Shown here: one piece after another, positions 63,560 to 64,000 of the stretch
Layout of the letters: each line of letters opens with the position of its first letter
Position numbering within the stretch: the stretch's first letter is position 1
Origin: Lingula anatina
Lineage: Eukaryota; Brachiopoda; Lingulata; Lingulida; Lingulidae
DNA: 64,000 nt
NCBI RefSeq assembly: GCF_001039355.2
Contig: NW_019776135.1
Coordinates: forward strand, 71,734-135,733
Direction: 5' to 3'
Position numbers and translations under genes: made by a program
The notes under the pieces: model-generated
Told to the model about the DNA's origin: nothing
The model's input: only the letters and a program-made list of their open reading frames with translations
Databases searched by the model: none

Positions 63560-64000
63560 CTGAAACAAACAAATAAATATATAAATAAGAGATATATAAA
63601 ATGGAGAATTGACAATAAATATTTCAAAAAATATACCTGGAAATGAAGAACATACGCTTACTGCTAGGATTTGGAAATGAAGCAGCTGTATTGGATATAA
63701 AGATCTAAGGAAGTTCTAACAATGTTCTTAAGCAGATTTAGGTCCTGGGCCTGCATAGCCCAATTGCTTGTTTTATTAAAATGAAGACAAGCACAAAGGT
63801 GTGTCATATTTGAGAAGCAGAAACTTTGAGTAAAAAAGTTAATTGAAGTTTAAGCTAAATGTTATTTATGTGTTTGGAACCAAGAAACAAAACACATCAG
63901 ATGCAGCATTTTCACACATGACAGATTGATCTAAAAATTACACAAAATTCATTTAATTTGCCATTCATTAAATTCAGCAGAGGAAATGAAAAGTGAGTGG
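63560..64000. other. Intron of the second receptor, to the window edge
   Basis: No open minus-strand segment resembling the helix 1-3 exon (expected to end K-I-P-G-like in phase 1) is visible. A donor-like CCAG|GTATAT at about 63638 follows a short open stretch ending FQILAVSVCSSFP, but its sequence does not match the neighbour's exon 6. Confidence 0.5.

Noticed and set aside
63638-63720. Short minus-strand open stretch with a donor-like end, upstream of the second receptor's first visible exon
   Set aside because: It has the right end phase, but its sequence does not resemble LBD helices 1-3 and it meets an in-frame stop after about 27 codons.

Overview
This is eukaryotic nuclear DNA from an animal. 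Genes are split by AT-rich introns with GT/AG borders, and the intergenic space holds microsatellites and short inverted-repeat transposons. A nuclear receptor with two DNA-binding domains, next to a modular lectin/complement-type receptor, suggests an invertebrate bilaterian, most likely a lophotrochozoan such as a mollusc. The species cannot be fixed from sequence alone.

Layout. (1) Positions 1-10179, plus strand: 3' part (16 exons, 949 codons) of a type I membrane protein with two ConA/LamG-like modules, a degenerate C-type lectin domain, four sushi (CCP) modules, Gly-rich and Ser/Thr-rich stalks, one membrane helix and a short basic tail. (2) 16291-17289, plus strand: a complete single-exon coding region for a PAR/HLF-like bZIP factor, probably with a non-coding 5' exon. 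(3) About 18.2-37.7 kb: no gene recognised; simple repeats and a nested inverted-repeat element. (4) 57548-39052, minus strand: a complete nine-exon, 845-residue nuclear receptor with two complete DNA-binding domains (P-boxes CEACKK and CEGCKG), a Gln-rich hinge and one ligand-binding domain. (5) 63559-62482, minus strand: the last three exons of a second nuclear receptor, directly upstream of the first. Its ligand-binding-domain introns have the same positions and phases, so the two look like tandem duplicates.

The highlight is the two-DBD receptor and its neighbour. In the complete gene each zinc finger has its own exon, and the two finger-exon pairs have identical intron phases, as expected if the second DBD arose by exon-pair duplication. 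The two receptors are probably related by duplication. No functional link between the membrane receptor, the bZIP factor and the nuclear receptors can be read from the sequence.

Mobile DNA is mostly non-coding. There are three copies of a ~212 bp inverted-repeat element (35.9, 45.6 and 58.6 kb) with a relative at 61.2 kb, two copies of a ~170 bp element (3.0 and 47.1 kb), a ~765 bp fold-back element (3.8-4.6 kb), an inverted pair at 60.1-60.5 kb, a 61-bp minisatellite interrupted by one of the elements, and a perfect 34-bp-arm palindrome at 62.1 kb.
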